The notes under the pieces: model-generated
What the model was told of the DNA's origin: nothing
Database searches by the model: none
What the model saw: the letters and a program-made list of their open reading frames with translations, nothing else
Shown: in pieces, positions 45,443-54,234 of the stretch
How positions within the stretch are numbered: the stretch's first letter is position 1
Layout of the letters: every line of letters begins with the position of its first letter
Origin: Carnobacterium divergens
Lineage (GTDB): Bacteria; Bacillota; Bacilli; Lactobacillales; Carnobacteriaceae
Assembly: GCF_900258435.1 (NCBI RefSeq)
Contig: NZ_LT992558.1
Coordinates: 1,889,518-1,953,517 of the forward strand
Length of the DNA: 64,000 nucleotides
Direction of reading: 5' to 3'
Translations under genes and position numbers: made by a program

Positions 45443-45471
45443 ATCATACCAAAAATGATTCCATAGGTCAA
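45443..45471 (-). promoter_or_regulatory. Promoter of rplU-prp-rpmA
   Basis: TTGACC (45471-45466) and TATGAT (45448-45443), 17-base spacer. It abuts the stop codon of the upstream ABC ATPase gene. Confidence 0.8.
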
Positions 45472-46170
45472 TCATTTTTCGTGAATCTCACGATTATCTA
45501 AAAATTCATCTGATGAAACGACTCTTGTTCCGATATCTTTTGCAAATTCATCGTCATGGGTCACAATTAAGATACCAGTACCATTTGCAGCTATTTTTTG
45601 AATCATTTTTCCAATTTCGATAGTTGATTCACGATCAAGGGCTGAGGTTGGTTCGTCAAAGCAAAGGATACTCGGATTAAGCATTAAAGCTCTTGCAATC
45701 GCAACCCGTTGCTGTTGTCCTCCGGATAATTCGTTAGGCATCGCATTGGCTTTCTCATTTAATCCAACTTGCTCTAATAATTCCATTGCTTTTTTTTGTA
45801 AATATTGGTTGCTCTCTCTTTTTTGAGCGACAGGCGCTTCCATACAATTTTCAAGCACCGTTAAATTAGGAAACAACTGATAGTTTTGAAAAACCATCCC
45901 AATTTGATTGTGGTACTTTCTAAGTGTTCCCTTGTTTGCATAATCAACCTCTCCCTTTCGATTGGTTTTGCATAGCGTGATATCCCCCAACCGAATTTCC
46001 CCTGCATCAACTGTTTCCAAATGATTTATTATGCGCATTAAAGTTGTTTTCCCTGTTCCTGATTTTCCAATGAGAGTAACAATTTCACCTTTTTCAAGAG
46101 TAAAATCAAAGGCTTTTATCACTGGTTGTCCATTAAATTTTTTTGTTATTTTTTCGACAGTTAACAACAT
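45472..46170 (-). CDS. Amino-acid ABC importer, ATPase subunit
   Basis: 232-residue ATPase of the polar amino acid uptake (HisP/GlnQ) family. Walker A GKSGTGKTT (about residues 35-43), Q-loop FQNYQLFP, signature LSGGQQQR, Walker B ILCFDEPTSALD and H-loop IVTHDDEF are intact. It pairs with the permease 15 bases upstream and the lipoprotein in the same operon. The T-box in front suggests histidine as substrate. Confidence 0.93.
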   Translation of the reverse strand: MLLTVEKITKKFNGQPVIKAFDFTLEKGEIVTLIGKSGTGKTTLMRIINHLETVDAGEIRLGDITLCKTNRKGEVDYANKGTLRKYHNQIGMVFQNYQLFPNLTVLENCMEAPVAQKRESNQYLQKKAMELLEQVGLNEKANAMPNELSGGQQQRVAIARALMLNPSILCFDEPTSALDRESTIEIGKMIQKIAANGTGILIVTHDDEFAKDIGTRVVSSDEFLDNREIHEK

Positions 46171-46185
46171 TCCTATTCTCCTCCT

Positions 46186-46821
46186 TTAAAAGTGAATTCT
46201 CTTTTCAATAGTAGTTAAACCAAGTGTTACCAAACCTGTAATCAGCAAATAGATGATTCCTACTGCTACAAAGGGAATAAGAGAAGCATAGGTATTAGAA
46301 GCAATTTGACCTGCTCTTAGTAGCTCACCTAATCCTAAAATGTACACTAATGAAGTGTCTTTTACTAACGAGATAACTTCGTTGCCTACAGAAGGCAATA
46401 CAATTCGAGTAACTTGTGGAATAATAATTCGACGGTATCCTCTAATCTTTCCAATCCCCAAAACTTGTAACGCTTCAAATTGCCCTTTAGGAACAGCCAA
46501 AATCCCACCGCGGAAAATTTCTGCATAATAGGCTGTATAATTTAATGCAAATGCAATGACCGCTGCTGGAAAACGATCTAGCGTAATGCCAATATGAGGA
46601 AGTCCAAAGAACACGACCATTAATTGAAGAAGTAACGGCGTTCCACGCATGATATAAATATAAAATTGTACGATTAAGGAAATGCCTTTTGGTGCGTATA
46701 CTCGAACAATCGCTACTAAAAACCCAAGAGGAATTGTTACGATTAGAATGATGCTAAACAGGAATAAAGTTGTTTTTAAACCCTCTAATAACGCAGGTAG
46801 TAATTCTGTTATCATTGTCAT
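46186..46821 (-). CDS. Amino-acid ABC importer, permease subunit
   Basis: 211-residue HisM/GlnP-type permease with about five membrane helices. The EAA loop that contacts the ATPase is EALQVLGIGKIRGYRRIIIPQ (near residues 130-150), and the MRGTPLLLQLMVVFFG block is typical of this family. ATG 46821 follows AAAGGATGG by about 6 bases. The gene begins 14 bases after the binding-protein stop. Confidence 0.92.
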   Translation of the reverse strand: MTMITELLPALLEGLKTTLFLFSIILIVTIPLGFLVAIVRVYAPKGISLIVQFYIYIMRGTPLLLQLMVVFFGLPHIGITLDRFPAAVIAFALNYTAYYAEIFRGGILAVPKGQFEALQVLGIGKIRGYRRIIIPQVTRIVLPSVGNEVISLVKDTSLVYILGLGELLRAGQIASNTYASLIPFVAVGIIYLLITGLVTLGLTTIEKRIHF

Positions 46822-46834
46822 TTCAATCCATCCT

Positions 46835-47632
46835 TTACTCGGCAAACCATTTTTGATAAATCGTATCGTAAGTGCCGTCTGTTTTTAATTCCTTCAACGC
46901 TTGATTTAATTTTGTTTTTAATACTTTATCTTTTTTTCGTAAACCAACACCGTACTCTTCTTTTCCAAAATTATCTTTTAGTGTTCGGTAGGTGTCTACC
47001 CCTTTTAATTTGATGTAGTAGCGCGCCAACACTTCATCAACAACAATGGCCTCGCTTCGTTTGCTAGCTAAATCATTAAAGACGTCATTGTTAGATGGAA
47101 ATTGTGTGAGTTCTTGATTTTTAAAAGTTGCTAGTTCTTTTTTTGAAACAGCATCTACTGCACTAGAAGCTTGTTGCGCTGCTATGGATTTCCCTGCTAG
47201 CTCTTTTTTTGTTTGAATTTCACTGTTTTTTAAAACAACAATGGATTGGCTATTTTCTAGATAAGGATCTGAAAAGGCTACTTTTTCTTTTCTTTCAGGG
47301 GTAATTGTATAACCATTCCAAATGAAATCAATATTCCCCGCATTTAATTCTGTTTCTTTCATTGCCCAATCTATCGCTTGAAATTCTATTTTTAACCTTA
47401 GTTTTTTTCCTACTTCTTTTGCTAAGTCAACATCAAACCCCACGATTTCGCCTTTATTGTCTCGATAACTCATTGGTGCAAAGGTATCATCTAATCCTAC
47501 AACCAGTTTCCCTGATTTTTCAATTTCTTTTGTTGCATCCGTTTGATTTTGTTCATTTTTGCTATTTCCGCAACCAACTAACAATAAACTAAATCCAACA
47601 ATACTTAGAACGATACTCATTTTTATTTTCAT
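46835..47632 (-). CDS. Amino-acid ABC importer, substrate-binding lipoprotein
   Basis: 265-residue SBP_bac_3-type binding protein. It has a lipoprotein signal with lipobox LLVGC (Cys at about 21), so it is anchored on the outer face of the membrane. The ligand-binding signature FDVDLAKEVGKKL lies near residue 67, with IWNGYTITPERKEKVAFS and EYGVGLRKKD later on. First gene of a three-gene importer operon under a T-box. Histidine is the predicted ligand from the leader, not from the pocket. Confidence 0.92.
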   Translation of the reverse strand: MKIKMSIVLSIVGFSLLLVGCGNSKNEQNQTDATKEIEKSGKLVVGLDDTFAPMSYRDNKGEIVGFDVDLAKEVGKKLRLKIEFQAIDWAMKETELNAGNIDFIWNGYTITPERKEKVAFSDPYLENSQSIVVLKNSEIQTKKELAGKSIAAQQASSAVDAVSKKELATFKNQELTQFPSNNDVFNDLASKRSEAIVVDEVLARYYIKLKGVDTYRTLKDNFGKEEYGVGLRKKDKVLKTKLNQALKELKTDGTYDTIYQKWFAE

Positions 47633-47693
47633 CTTTATTCTCTCCCTTTTTTTATTAGAATGCTGTTTTCAATTGGCTGCAGTCCGCTGGAAA

Positions 47694-47988
47694 ACAAAAA
47701 AAGTCCTTTGATTTTCAATTTGAAAATCAAAGGACGACTATACAAGTATCGTGGTTCCACCTTTTTTTGCAATCTCCTCACGGAAAATTGCCTTATCACG
47801 TTCAAAACGACTAAACGTTAGTACTGTAACGGGTACACCCGAGTCAGTTTACAACTCCCATATAGGTGAGGTTCAACTGCTAGCTCAGAGATGTGTGTTC
47901 AGAAACTAGTTCTTGATTGCTTTCACCACCCGCAACCTCTCTAAAAAGTCCTAATTCTTACTTTTTCTCTTCAAAGCTTTTATTATTT
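47694..47988 (-). promoter_or_regulatory. T-box riboswitch of the amino-acid importer (predicted His)
   Basis: The T-box sequence AAGGTGGAACCACG lies at about minus 47763-47750. Stem I has the AGAGA/TCTCT base pair and the element GCGGGTGGTGAAAGC. The specifier loop reads GAA-CAC-A, with CAC (His) at minus 47897-47895. A strong terminator GTCCTTTGATTTTCA / TGAAAATCAAAGGAC with seven Ts ends it (47694-47737). Uncharged tRNA-His should turn the importer on. Other frames (AAC, ACA) fit the loop pattern less well. Confidence 0.85.
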
Positions 47989-47994
47989 TTTATC

Positions 47995-48023
47995 ACTATA
48001 CCATAGAATTTTTTATTTGCCAA
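47995..48023 (-). promoter_or_regulatory. Promoter of the importer T-box transcript
   Basis: TTGGCA (48023-48018) and TATAGT (48000-47995), 17-base spacer. The -35 overlaps the last codons of minD. Confidence 0.8.
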
Positions 48024-48801
48024 ATAATTTTTGGAAAAAGTTTTTCTTTTCTTTTTTTAATGACATCAGTGGCACCGTTTCGCCTAAGACACGTCGCGCA
48101 ATATTACGGTAGCCTAATGAAGCAGGATTTTTTGGATCTAAGACAATTGGATCGCCTTTATTCGACGAACGAATAACACTATCATCATCAAATACGATTC
48201 CTAGTAATTCAATTGACAAATGTTTTGTAATTTCATCAATATCTAACACTTCGCCATCTTGCATCATTCGTTTACGAATACGATTAATAATTAGACGCGG
48301 GGGTTCCATTTCAGTTTGTTCTAGTAAGCCTATAATTCGATCTGCATCTCTCACTGCAGAAATTTCTGGAGTGGTGACAACAATTGCCATGTCGGCAGCT
48401 GCAATGGAATTTTGGAAACCTTGTTCAATTCCTGCTGGACAATCAATTAAAATATAGTCATAGTCTGGACGTAAGCTATCAACAATTTCTTTCATTTCTT
48501 CTCCATTAACGGAGCTTTTATCTGCATTTTGAGCAGCTGGCAATAAGTATAAATTATCATTAAAACGCTTATCTTTAATAATGGCTTGATGCAACTTAGC
48601 TCGTCCTTCAACTACATCAACAATATCATAGATGATTCGGTTTTCTAGTCCCAGAATCACATCTAAATTGCGTAATCCGATATCCATATCAATCAGACAA
48701 ACTTTCTTTCCTTGTAAGGCTAACGCCGTACCAACATTGGCAGTTGAAGTCGTCTTTCCTACGCCACCTTTTCCTGATGTGATGACAATCGCTGTTCCCA
48801 T
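48013..48801 (-). CDS. minD: Septum site-determining ATPase MinD
   Basis: 262-residue deviant Walker A ATPase that recruits MinC to the membrane and stops division away from midcell. GKGGVGKTT (residues 10-18), IDMDIGLRNLD and DCPAGIE are clear. The amphipathic membrane-targeting helix is at the end (FFQKLFGK). The start overlaps the minC stop (TAATG). Last gene of the mreC-mreD-minC-minD string. Confidence 0.96.
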   Translation of the reverse strand: MGTAIVITSGKGGVGKTTSTANVGTALALQGKKVCLIDMDIGLRNLDVILGLENRIIYDIVDVVEGRAKLHQAIIKDKRFNDNLYLLPAAQNADKSSVNGEEMKEIVDSLRPDYDYILIDCPAGIEQGFQNSIAAADMAIVVTTPEISAVRDADRIIGLLEQTEMEPPRLIINRIRKRMMQDGEVLDIDEITKHLSIELLGIVFDDDSVIRSSNKGDPIVLDPKNPASLGYRNIARRVLGETVPLMSLKKEKKNFFQKLFGK

Positions 48802-49493
48802 TACATTAATCCCCCTGTCACTTTGTCCATTTTAGGCCGCAGCACTTTTAGTTTTTCTACAGGTGCAAATTCAAGAATGTGCAAATCATTGATGTAAGCA
48901 AATTCTTTCATATTCGCGCCTTTATTTTCATGTGTTTTATTTTCGATAATTTGAATATTATCTGCTATTCGAATCTGTGCATCGGTTTGGAAATCGGCTA
49001 CGACAACAGCACTGTCGTCCCCACTAAAACCAGCATGAGCAACGCCTAGCAATTCCCCGATAATAAAAATACTTCCATCTGCACGAACACTGCCGCCTGG
49101 ATGAACCTTTCCAATTAAAAGAATGTCCCCTTTAGCCGTTAATGTTTGACCACTTCGAATCGTTTGAATTTCCATTTGCAAACTGTTGGCTTCATGCCAC
49201 TCGTTGGCTTCTTTGTACGTCAACACGTTAGATTTAAGCTGCTTGATTTGAAATTGGCTAGTAGTTGAAATTTTAGTTGTCAATTCATCGACTTCCGTTT
49301 CAGATAATAAACGATTCCCTGTTTTAATTTCAAGAGAAATGGATTTTTTATCTGTTTTAGTAGATTTATTTTCAGCTAATAGATTCGCTAACAGTTGATC
49401 TAATTCTTCATGAATCGTGCTCATTGCAGCTGTATCATCTAATGTTAAGACGAAACCATCTTTTGTTCCTTTTAACGTTACACTTTGTTTCAC
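48801..49493 (-). CDS. minC: Septum site-determining protein MinC
   Basis: 230-residue FtsZ inhibitor. The N-terminal part is the FtsZ-interacting domain; the C-terminal beta-helix carries the repeats SGQTLTAKGDILLIGKVHPGGSVRADGSIFIIGEL and MinD-contact region. GTG 49493 is the preferred start with GGGAG 8 bases upstream; an in-frame TTG at 49508 is further out. It forms the division inhibitor with MinD. Confidence 0.92.
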   Translation of the reverse strand: MKQSVTLKGTKDGFVLTLDDTAAMSTIHEELDQLLANLLAENKSTKTDKKSISLEIKTGNRLLSETEVDELTTKISTTSQFQIKQLKSNVLTYKEANEWHEANSLQMEIQTIRSGQTLTAKGDILLIGKVHPGGSVRADGSIFIIGELLGVAHAGFSGDDSAVVVADFQTDAQIRIADNIQIIENKTHENKGANMKEFAYINDLHILEFAPVEKLKVLRPKMDKVTGGLM

Positions 49494-49556
49494 TTTAACA
49501 ACTCCCAACGCATTTCATTGATTGCTCATTCTTTCGTTATCAACCAAAAACCGAAC

Positions 49557-50078
49557 TTACATTTTTTCTAATTTCATCATAAGTTTTTGTAGTGGGTAGT
49601 ATAAGAAAATAAAGATTACCACATTTAAGAGTAAAGTTGGACCTAATCGTTCTACCATAAAAGTATTAAAATCCATTGTTGTTTCCTTCAAGATTGTATA
49701 GAAAAAATATAACGTTGTTTCAATTAAACTCAAATCAATGATAAACATCATTGCGACTACGATTGGATTAGGGTGAAGCACTTTTGTTAATTTTTCAGTG
49801 ATGTACACAATAATTGGAAACAAGGCAACATATATCCCTAATATTCCAACGTAATAACTATCAAATAAGAGACCAAATACGATTGCAAGTACCAACATTT
49901 TATTTCGAGGTAAATAAAAAGACATCATTACGAGTAAAATAATCGTAAGTCGAGGAACAAGCACATAGTCGCTCCCGTATAGCGTTTCTGAAAATAAAGC
50001 TGCTAAAACTCCGTCTAACAAGAAAAAAACAAAAAGAATCAGTGGTGGTAAAAATGAACTTTTTAAATTTGAATTCAT
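49557..50078 (-). CDS. mreD: Rod shape-determining protein MreD
   Basis: 173-residue membrane protein with five to six helices, part of the elongasome that guides side-wall synthesis with MreB and MreC. Typical helices include FLPPLILFVFFLLDGVLAALF and NKMLVLAIVFGLLFDSYYVG. ATG 50078 is placed directly after the mreC stop codon (TAAATG). Confidence 0.9.
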   Translation of the reverse strand: MNSNLKSSFLPPLILFVFFLLDGVLAALFSETLYGSDYVLVPRLTIILLVMMSFYLPRNKMLVLAIVFGLLFDSYYVGILGIYVALFPIIVYITEKLTKVLHPNPIVVAMMFIIDLSLIETTLYFFYTILKETTMDFNTFMVERLGPTLLLNVVIFIFLYYPLQKLMMKLEKM

Positions 50079-50930
50079 TTACTCACCACTTTCAGCTTCA
50101 CGTTGAACGATGGTTACATAGCGGATGTCATTGGTATCTGCAGCCGGCGTAATATACGCTACTTTTGATAATCCATGAGCGTCTAATTTCACTTCATCAA
50201 CGGTACCAATAAGTAACGTTGACGGTGTAATTCCACCTAAGCCAGATGTCACAACTTTGTCGCCTTTTTTCGGTTCAGCATCTGTTGTAATTTGATTCAT
50301 TTTCAAACGTTTTGTTTCTTTATCATAGCCATTGATAATTCCATGAATTTGTCCTGACTCGCTTTGTACCAAAGCTGCCACACGGTTCTTTTTAGAATCA
50401 ACTGTCGTAATTAATTGAACTTTAGAACTTGTAGGACTCACTTCTACGATTCGTCCAACTAACCCATTTCCAGCCATCACAGACATGCCTTTTTCAATAC
50501 CGTTTTTGCTGCCTTTATCCACGACGATTTGATCAATCCAAGAATCAGGATTGCGGCCAATGACACTGCCTGTAATTTGGTTGTAATTCGATAAAGTTGA
50601 AGTTAATTCCAACTGTTCTTGCATTTTTTTATTATCTTGTTTTAGATCTGCTAGTTCAACTTGCGTTTCATAAAGTTTATCGATTTTTGATTTTAACAAC
50701 TGGTTCTCTTCGTAAGTATTTTTTAATTCTTCAACCGAATCAATAAAACTTACAATTCCATTGGCTGGCTTTGAAAAAACGCGCCCAGTAATGGCAGTAA
50801 TGTCATTGGTGAATTGTTGGACGATTGGCAACTTTGCTCTTTCTTTAATTGAATAGGCAATTAACCCCATACAAACAATTACACTGACTAATAAAATGAT
50901 TAATTTTTTATTTGAAAAAAATTGATGCAA
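50079..50930 (-). CDS. mreC: Rod shape-determining protein MreC
   Basis: About 283 residues: a short cytoplasmic tail, one membrane helix (about 12-30), a periplasmic-side coiled coil (about 75-110) and the two beta domains that form filaments (SVIGRNPDSWIDQIVVDKGSKNG, GLVGRIVEVSPTSSKVQLIT). The start is most likely TTG 50930 with GGGGTGA 5 bases before it, which gives MHQFFSNKKLI; an ATG at 50981 has no ribosome binding site. Confidence 0.9.
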   Translation of the reverse strand: MHQFFSNKKLIILLVSVIVCMGLIAYSIKERAKLPIVQQFTNDITAITGRVFSKPANGIVSFIDSVEELKNTYEENQLLKSKIDKLYETQVELADLKQDNKKMQEQLELTSTLSNYNQITGSVIGRNPDSWIDQIVVDKGSKNGIEKGMSVMAGNGLVGRIVEVSPTSSKVQLITTVDSKKNRVAALVQSESGQIHGIINGYDKETKRLKMNQITTDAEPKKGDKVVTSGLGGITPSTLLIGTVDEVKLDAHGLSKVAYITPAADTNDIRYVTIVQREAESGE

Positions 50931-51053
50931 CTCGTCACCCCACTTTGCCTTGAAGGCCTTCTCTATTTTACCATATTTCATTTGAAATACTAATATTATT
51001 TTACATAAACTTATTTTCTTAGGAAAATTGATTGATTTTAACTTATTAAATAG

Positions 51054-51087
51054 AAAAGAAGCGGGAAGTTTGTAGACTCCCCGCAGT
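51054..51087 (-). terminator. Terminator between mreB and mreC
   Basis: Minus-strand GCGGGgAGT / ACTtCCCGC stem followed by CTTCTTTTC. It is GC-rich but the T run is broken, so it may be partial (attenuating). Confidence 0.7.
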
Positions 51088-51111
51088 TTCTAAACATATT
51101 TTGGTGTCTGT

Positions 51112-52125
51112 TTATCGATTTGCTTTTTTCTTAAATAAATCAATATGTTTCAATGATTCGCCTGTTCCAATCGCAACACAATCTAGTGGCTCATTTGCTA
51201 CAAAAACTGGAACTTGTGTTTCATCTGCAATTACTTCTGATAAGTTTTTTAATAACGCACCACCACCAGTTAAAACGATTCCGTGATCGATGACGTCAGA
51301 AGAAATTTCAGGTGATGTTTCTTCAAGCGTTTCTTTAACTGCAACGACGATTGCTTCCACCACTTCTTGAAGTGATTGAGAAACGTCAACAGCAGAAATT
51401 TCGATTGTTTTTGGTAGACCCGTTAACAAATCGCGTCCTCGAATGCTCATTTCGCCATATTCTCCAGCTTTTTCTACAGAAGCACACCCAATTTCGATTT
51501 TAACGGCTTCAGCTGTTCTTTCACCAATTAGTAAATTGTATTTTTTGCGTACATAATGAATAATGGCATCATCTAATCGGTCTCCGGCCATTCTAATAGA
51601 ACGGCTACTCACGATTCCACCTAGTGAGATAGTTGCAACGTCTGTTGTTCCACCACCAATATCTACAACCATGCTTCCTGTTGGGTCCATAACTGGCAGT
51701 CCTGCACCGATTGCTGCTGCAAATGGTTCTTCAATAATGAAGGCATCTTTTGCTCCAGCCATTCTAGTTGCGTCGATAACAGCGCGTTTTTCAACTTCCG
51801 TTACGCCACTTGGTACACAAACCATGACATATGGTTTTGAACTCGTTTTTCCAATTGTTTTTTGGATATAATATTTCATCATCGCTGCAGTTGTTTCATA
51901 ATCTGCAATTACGCCGTCTTTCATTGGGCGAATGGCTACGATTGAACCTGGCGTACGACCTATCATATTTCTAGCTTCTTCACCAACAGCAACAATTTCT
52001 CCTGTTGATGTGTTTTTTGCTACGACTGAAGGCTCTCTCAAGACAATCCCTTTGCCATCTGCATAAACCATGGTATTTGCGGTTCCTAAATCAATTCCAA
52101 TATCCTTACTTCCTAATCCAAACAC
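51112..52125 (-). CDS. mreB: Rod shape-determining protein MreB
   Basis: 337-residue bacterial actin that organises lateral wall synthesis. Actin-fold motifs: phosphate 1 GIDLGTANT (residues 10-18), connect and phosphate 2 [11 protein letters not shown], and the adenosine motif TGGGALLKN. The length is standard for MreB. It implies a rod-like cell. AGAGGATG precedes ATG. It sits in the usual order radC-(csp)-mreB-mreC-mreD-minC-minD. Confidence 0.96.
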   Translation of the reverse strand: MFGLGSKDIGIDLGTANTMVYADGKGIVLREPSVVAKNTSTGEIVAVGEEARNMIGRTPGSIVAIRPMKDGVIADYETTAAMMKYYIQKTIGKTSSKPYVMVCVPSGVTEVEKRAVIDATRMAGAKDAFIIEEPFAAAIGAGLPVMDPTGSMVVDIGGGTTDVATISLGGIVSSRSIRMAGDRLDDAIIHYVRKKYNLLIGERTAEAVKIEIGCASVEKAGEYGEMSIRGRDLLTGLPKTIEISAVDVSQSLQEVVEAIVVAVKETLEETSPEISSDVIDHGIVLTGGGALLKNLSEVIADETQVPVFVANEPLDCVAIGTGESLKHIDLFKKKANR

Positions 52126-52385
52126 ATTACTTCATCCTCTCAACTATATATCCATGATTCATCATCAAAAATCTTATTATTTTTAGATTCATTTAACAGT
52201 ATATCAAAAAAAATCCAATTATGCTGTAACAGTACTTATCATACTGCAAAAACATTGATAAAACATTAATATTGTATGTATTTTAATAGAATTTTAAATA
52301 TTTATACGCTTTGTAAACCTTTTGATACTGAATTCACCTTTTTGACACATAAAAACACTCTAACAAAACGACTTTTTTTAAGAAA
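52126..52385. other. Upstream region of mreB
   Basis: Very AT-rich gap. An extended -10 (TGATATACT on the minus strand, -10 at 52203-52198) lies about 75 bases before mreB, without a clear -35. A second candidate -10 TATGAT is further upstream. No ORF with a ribosome binding site is seen. Confidence 0.45.
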
Positions 52386-52421
52386 CAAAAAAAAGAACTG
52401 AGTATAAATACTCAGTTCTTC
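52386..52421 (-). terminator. Terminator of csp
   Basis: Minus-strand AAGAACTGAGTA-TTTA-TACTCAGTTCTT followed by eight Ts. Confidence 0.92.
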
Positions 52422-52439
52422 AAAATTTTTAAGTTAAGC

Positions 52440-52640
52440 TTACGCTTTTTCAACGTTAGCTGCTTGAGGTCCACGGTTGCCTTCTTCAACTTCGAAAGAA
52501 ACTGCTTGTCCTTCTTCTAAAGTTTTGAATCCGTCTCCGCCGATAGCTGAGAAATGTACGAATACATCGTCACCGTTTTCGCGTTCGATAAAACCAAAAC
52601 CTTTTTCTGCGTTAAACCATTTTACTGTACCTTGTTCCAT
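52440..52640 (-). CDS. Cold shock protein
   Basis: 66-residue CspA-family RNA chaperone. RNP1 KGFGFIE (about residues 13-19) and RNP2 VFVHFSA (about 26-32) are intact. ATG 52640 follows a strong GAGGAGG site and gives [18 protein letters not shown]; an upstream reading frame extension to 52721 is only the 5' UTR. The UTR of over 100 bases is typical of cold-shock genes and may regulate by temperature-dependent folding. It is inserted between radC and mreB, with its own promoter. Confidence 0.95.
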   Translation of the reverse strand: MEQGTVKWFNAEKGFGFIERENGDDVFVHFSAIGGDGFKTLEEGQAVSFEVEEGNRGPQAANVEKA

Positions 52641-52754
52641 AATGAAATTCCTCCTCGTGCGTTTTGCACATAATATTTGATATTCTTGCTTAACGGTACG
52701 AATTGGAATGTTTTGAAACAATCTTTTCTTTACCTAACAAAAACACTAAATTAA

Positions 52755-52783
52755 TTATAACACGTTCATTTTTTTTACACAAG
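52755..52783 (-). promoter_or_regulatory. Promoter of csp
   Basis: TTGTGT (52783-52778) and TATAAT (52760-52755), 17-base spacer, giving a 5' UTR of about 110 bases. Confidence 0.75.
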
Positions 52784-52807
52784 GAAAAAGCATGATTTCT
52801 TTTAAAT

Positions 52808-53497
52808 TTAAATCGCTCCCATTTCTTTCAGGCTAATATACGTGTTGGATCCGATAACAATATGATCCAATAATTCAATCCCCATCAACTCGCCACAAGT
52901 TGCCATTCTTTTAGTAAACGTAAAATCTGCATCAGACGGAGTTGGATTTCCTGATGGATGATTGTGTGCCACGATAATGCGTGCAGCTGCGTAGCGTACC
53001 GCTCCTCTAAAAATTTCTCTTGGATGGGCGATTGACTGGCTCAATCCGCCTACAAAAATGGTTTCTTTTTTGATAATTTCATTTTTTGTATTAAGAAATA
53101 GCGTGATTACATGCTCTTGTTGCAAATCTTTCATTTCCTTAATTAACATTTTGCCAATCGTATGGCTTGAAGTCACTTGTCCCTTTTTTTCTTGTGTCGC
53201 AGCTGCAATGCGACTTCCTAATTCAATTGCAGCTCTGATTTCAATTGCTTTTGTGCGACCAATTCCGTTGACACACATCAATTCTTCTATGGAAACTGTT
53301 TTTAAATAATATAAATCTTCAAATGCTGCTAAAAGGTTCAATGATAATTCCACAGCGCTGCTGTCTTTTGGACCTGTCCGGAGTAGAATCGCTAATAATT
53401 CATGGGTAGACAATGATTTTTCACCATCCTTTTCCAACCGTTCCCGTGGTCGACTTTGCTTTGGCATTTTTTTTACTAAACTGTGAGTTACTCTCAT
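52808..53497 (-). CDS. radC: RadC family protein (JAMM/MPN+)
   Basis: 229-residue protein with an N-terminal helix-hairpin-helix (VNGIGRTKAIEIRAAIELG) and a C-terminal MPN+ metalloprotease-like domain. The metal motif is intact: HNHPSGNPTPSDAD near residue 178. It was once thought to be a repair protein; its biochemical role is still unclear. It often precedes mreB in Bacillota. Its Shine-Dalgarno GGGAGG sits inside the terminator hairpin of the gene upstream (see 53503-53543). Confidence 0.93.
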   Translation of the reverse strand: MRVTHSLVKKMPKQSRPRERLEKDGEKSLSTHELLAILLRTGPKDSSAVELSLNLLAAFEDLYYLKTVSIEELMCVNGIGRTKAIEIRAAIELGSRIAAATQEKKGQVTSSHTIGKMLIKEMKDLQQEHVITLFLNTKNEIIKKETIFVGGLSQSIAHPREIFRGAVRYAAARIIVAHNHPSGNPTPSDADFTFTKRMATCGELMGIELLDHIVIGSNTYISLKEMGAI

Positions 53498-53502
53498 AAA
53501 AA

Positions 53503-53543
53503 AACCTCCCTTTTCGAATAACTATTCGCAAAAAAGAGAGGGT
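53503..53543 (-). terminator. Terminator of the HAD gene that contains the radC ribosome binding site
   Basis: Minus-strand AACCCTCtcTTTTttgCGAAT / ATTCGaAAAGGGAGGTT helix, then seven Ts and at once the radC ATG (53497). The descending arm includes GGGAGG, the radC Shine-Dalgarno. Confidence 0.8.
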
Positions 53544-53554
53544 TCATTTATTCA

Positions 53555-54220
53555 TTAGTTTTTATTTTGTTGATCGATATAAGCTTTGACAATCGTTAAA
53601 TCATCATAAATTTTAAGTGTTTTTTCCAAGGCTTCTTCCCCTGGCGGAATTAAATCAGGAATCATAATAACGTCAATTCCAGCGTCAAAAGCTGCTCTGA
53701 TCCCGTTGATTGAATCTTCCAAAATCAGTGTGTTTTCTTTTGCAATACCTAATCCTGACCACGCTTTTTCAAATATTTCTGGGTCTGGTTTTGCTCGTTT
53801 CACTTCATCGCCTGAAACAATATAATCAAACCGACCTGTCAGCTTTTCTCTTTCAATAAAGAGATGAATCATTTCTTTTAAATTACTAGAAGCGACCACC
53901 TTTTTGATGTTTTTTTCCTCTAAATAATTTAACAAATCCATAAATCCTTCTTTAATAATTAAGCCGTCACGTTTGACAATTTCTTCCACGCGCTTGCGTC
54001 CTTCTTGAATTAAATGAGCCACTTTTTTTTCATCATCAAAATCACGGTAAAGATTTTCATGCAACTCTTCATCAGAGGTTCCAACATATTGTAAATAATA
54101 GTCATACGTAAAATCCAAACCAATTTCATCGGCAATCTCTTGATTTGCTCGGTAGTAAAGGGTCTCTGTATCAAAAATTAAACCGTCCATATCAAAGATT
54201 ACTGCTTCTATTTTTTTCAA
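53555..54220 (-). CDS. HAD family hydrolase (beta-phosphoglucomutase-like)
   Basis: 221-residue HAD subfamily IA protein. Motif I FDMDGLIFDTE (residues 9-19) has both catalytic Asp residues; motif II ASS, motif III with Lys in VKRAKPDPE, and motif IV LEDSINGI follow. A helical cap lies in between. Likely a small-molecule phosphatase or beta-phosphoglucomutase-like enzyme; the substrate cannot be read from sequence. It lies 14 bases after folC and is probably cotranscribed with it. Confidence 0.88.
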   Translation of the reverse strand: MKKIEAVIFDMDGLIFDTETLYYRANQEIADEIGLDFTYDYYLQYVGTSDEELHENLYRDFDDEKKVAHLIQEGRKRVEEIVKRDGLIIKEGFMDLLNYLEEKNIKKVVASSNLKEMIHLFIEREKLTGRFDYIVSGDEVKRAKPDPEIFEKAWSGLGIAKENTLILEDSINGIRAAFDAGIDVIMIPDLIPPGEEALEKTLKIYDDLTIVKAYIDQQNKN

Positions 54221-54234
54221 AAATTTCCACTCCT

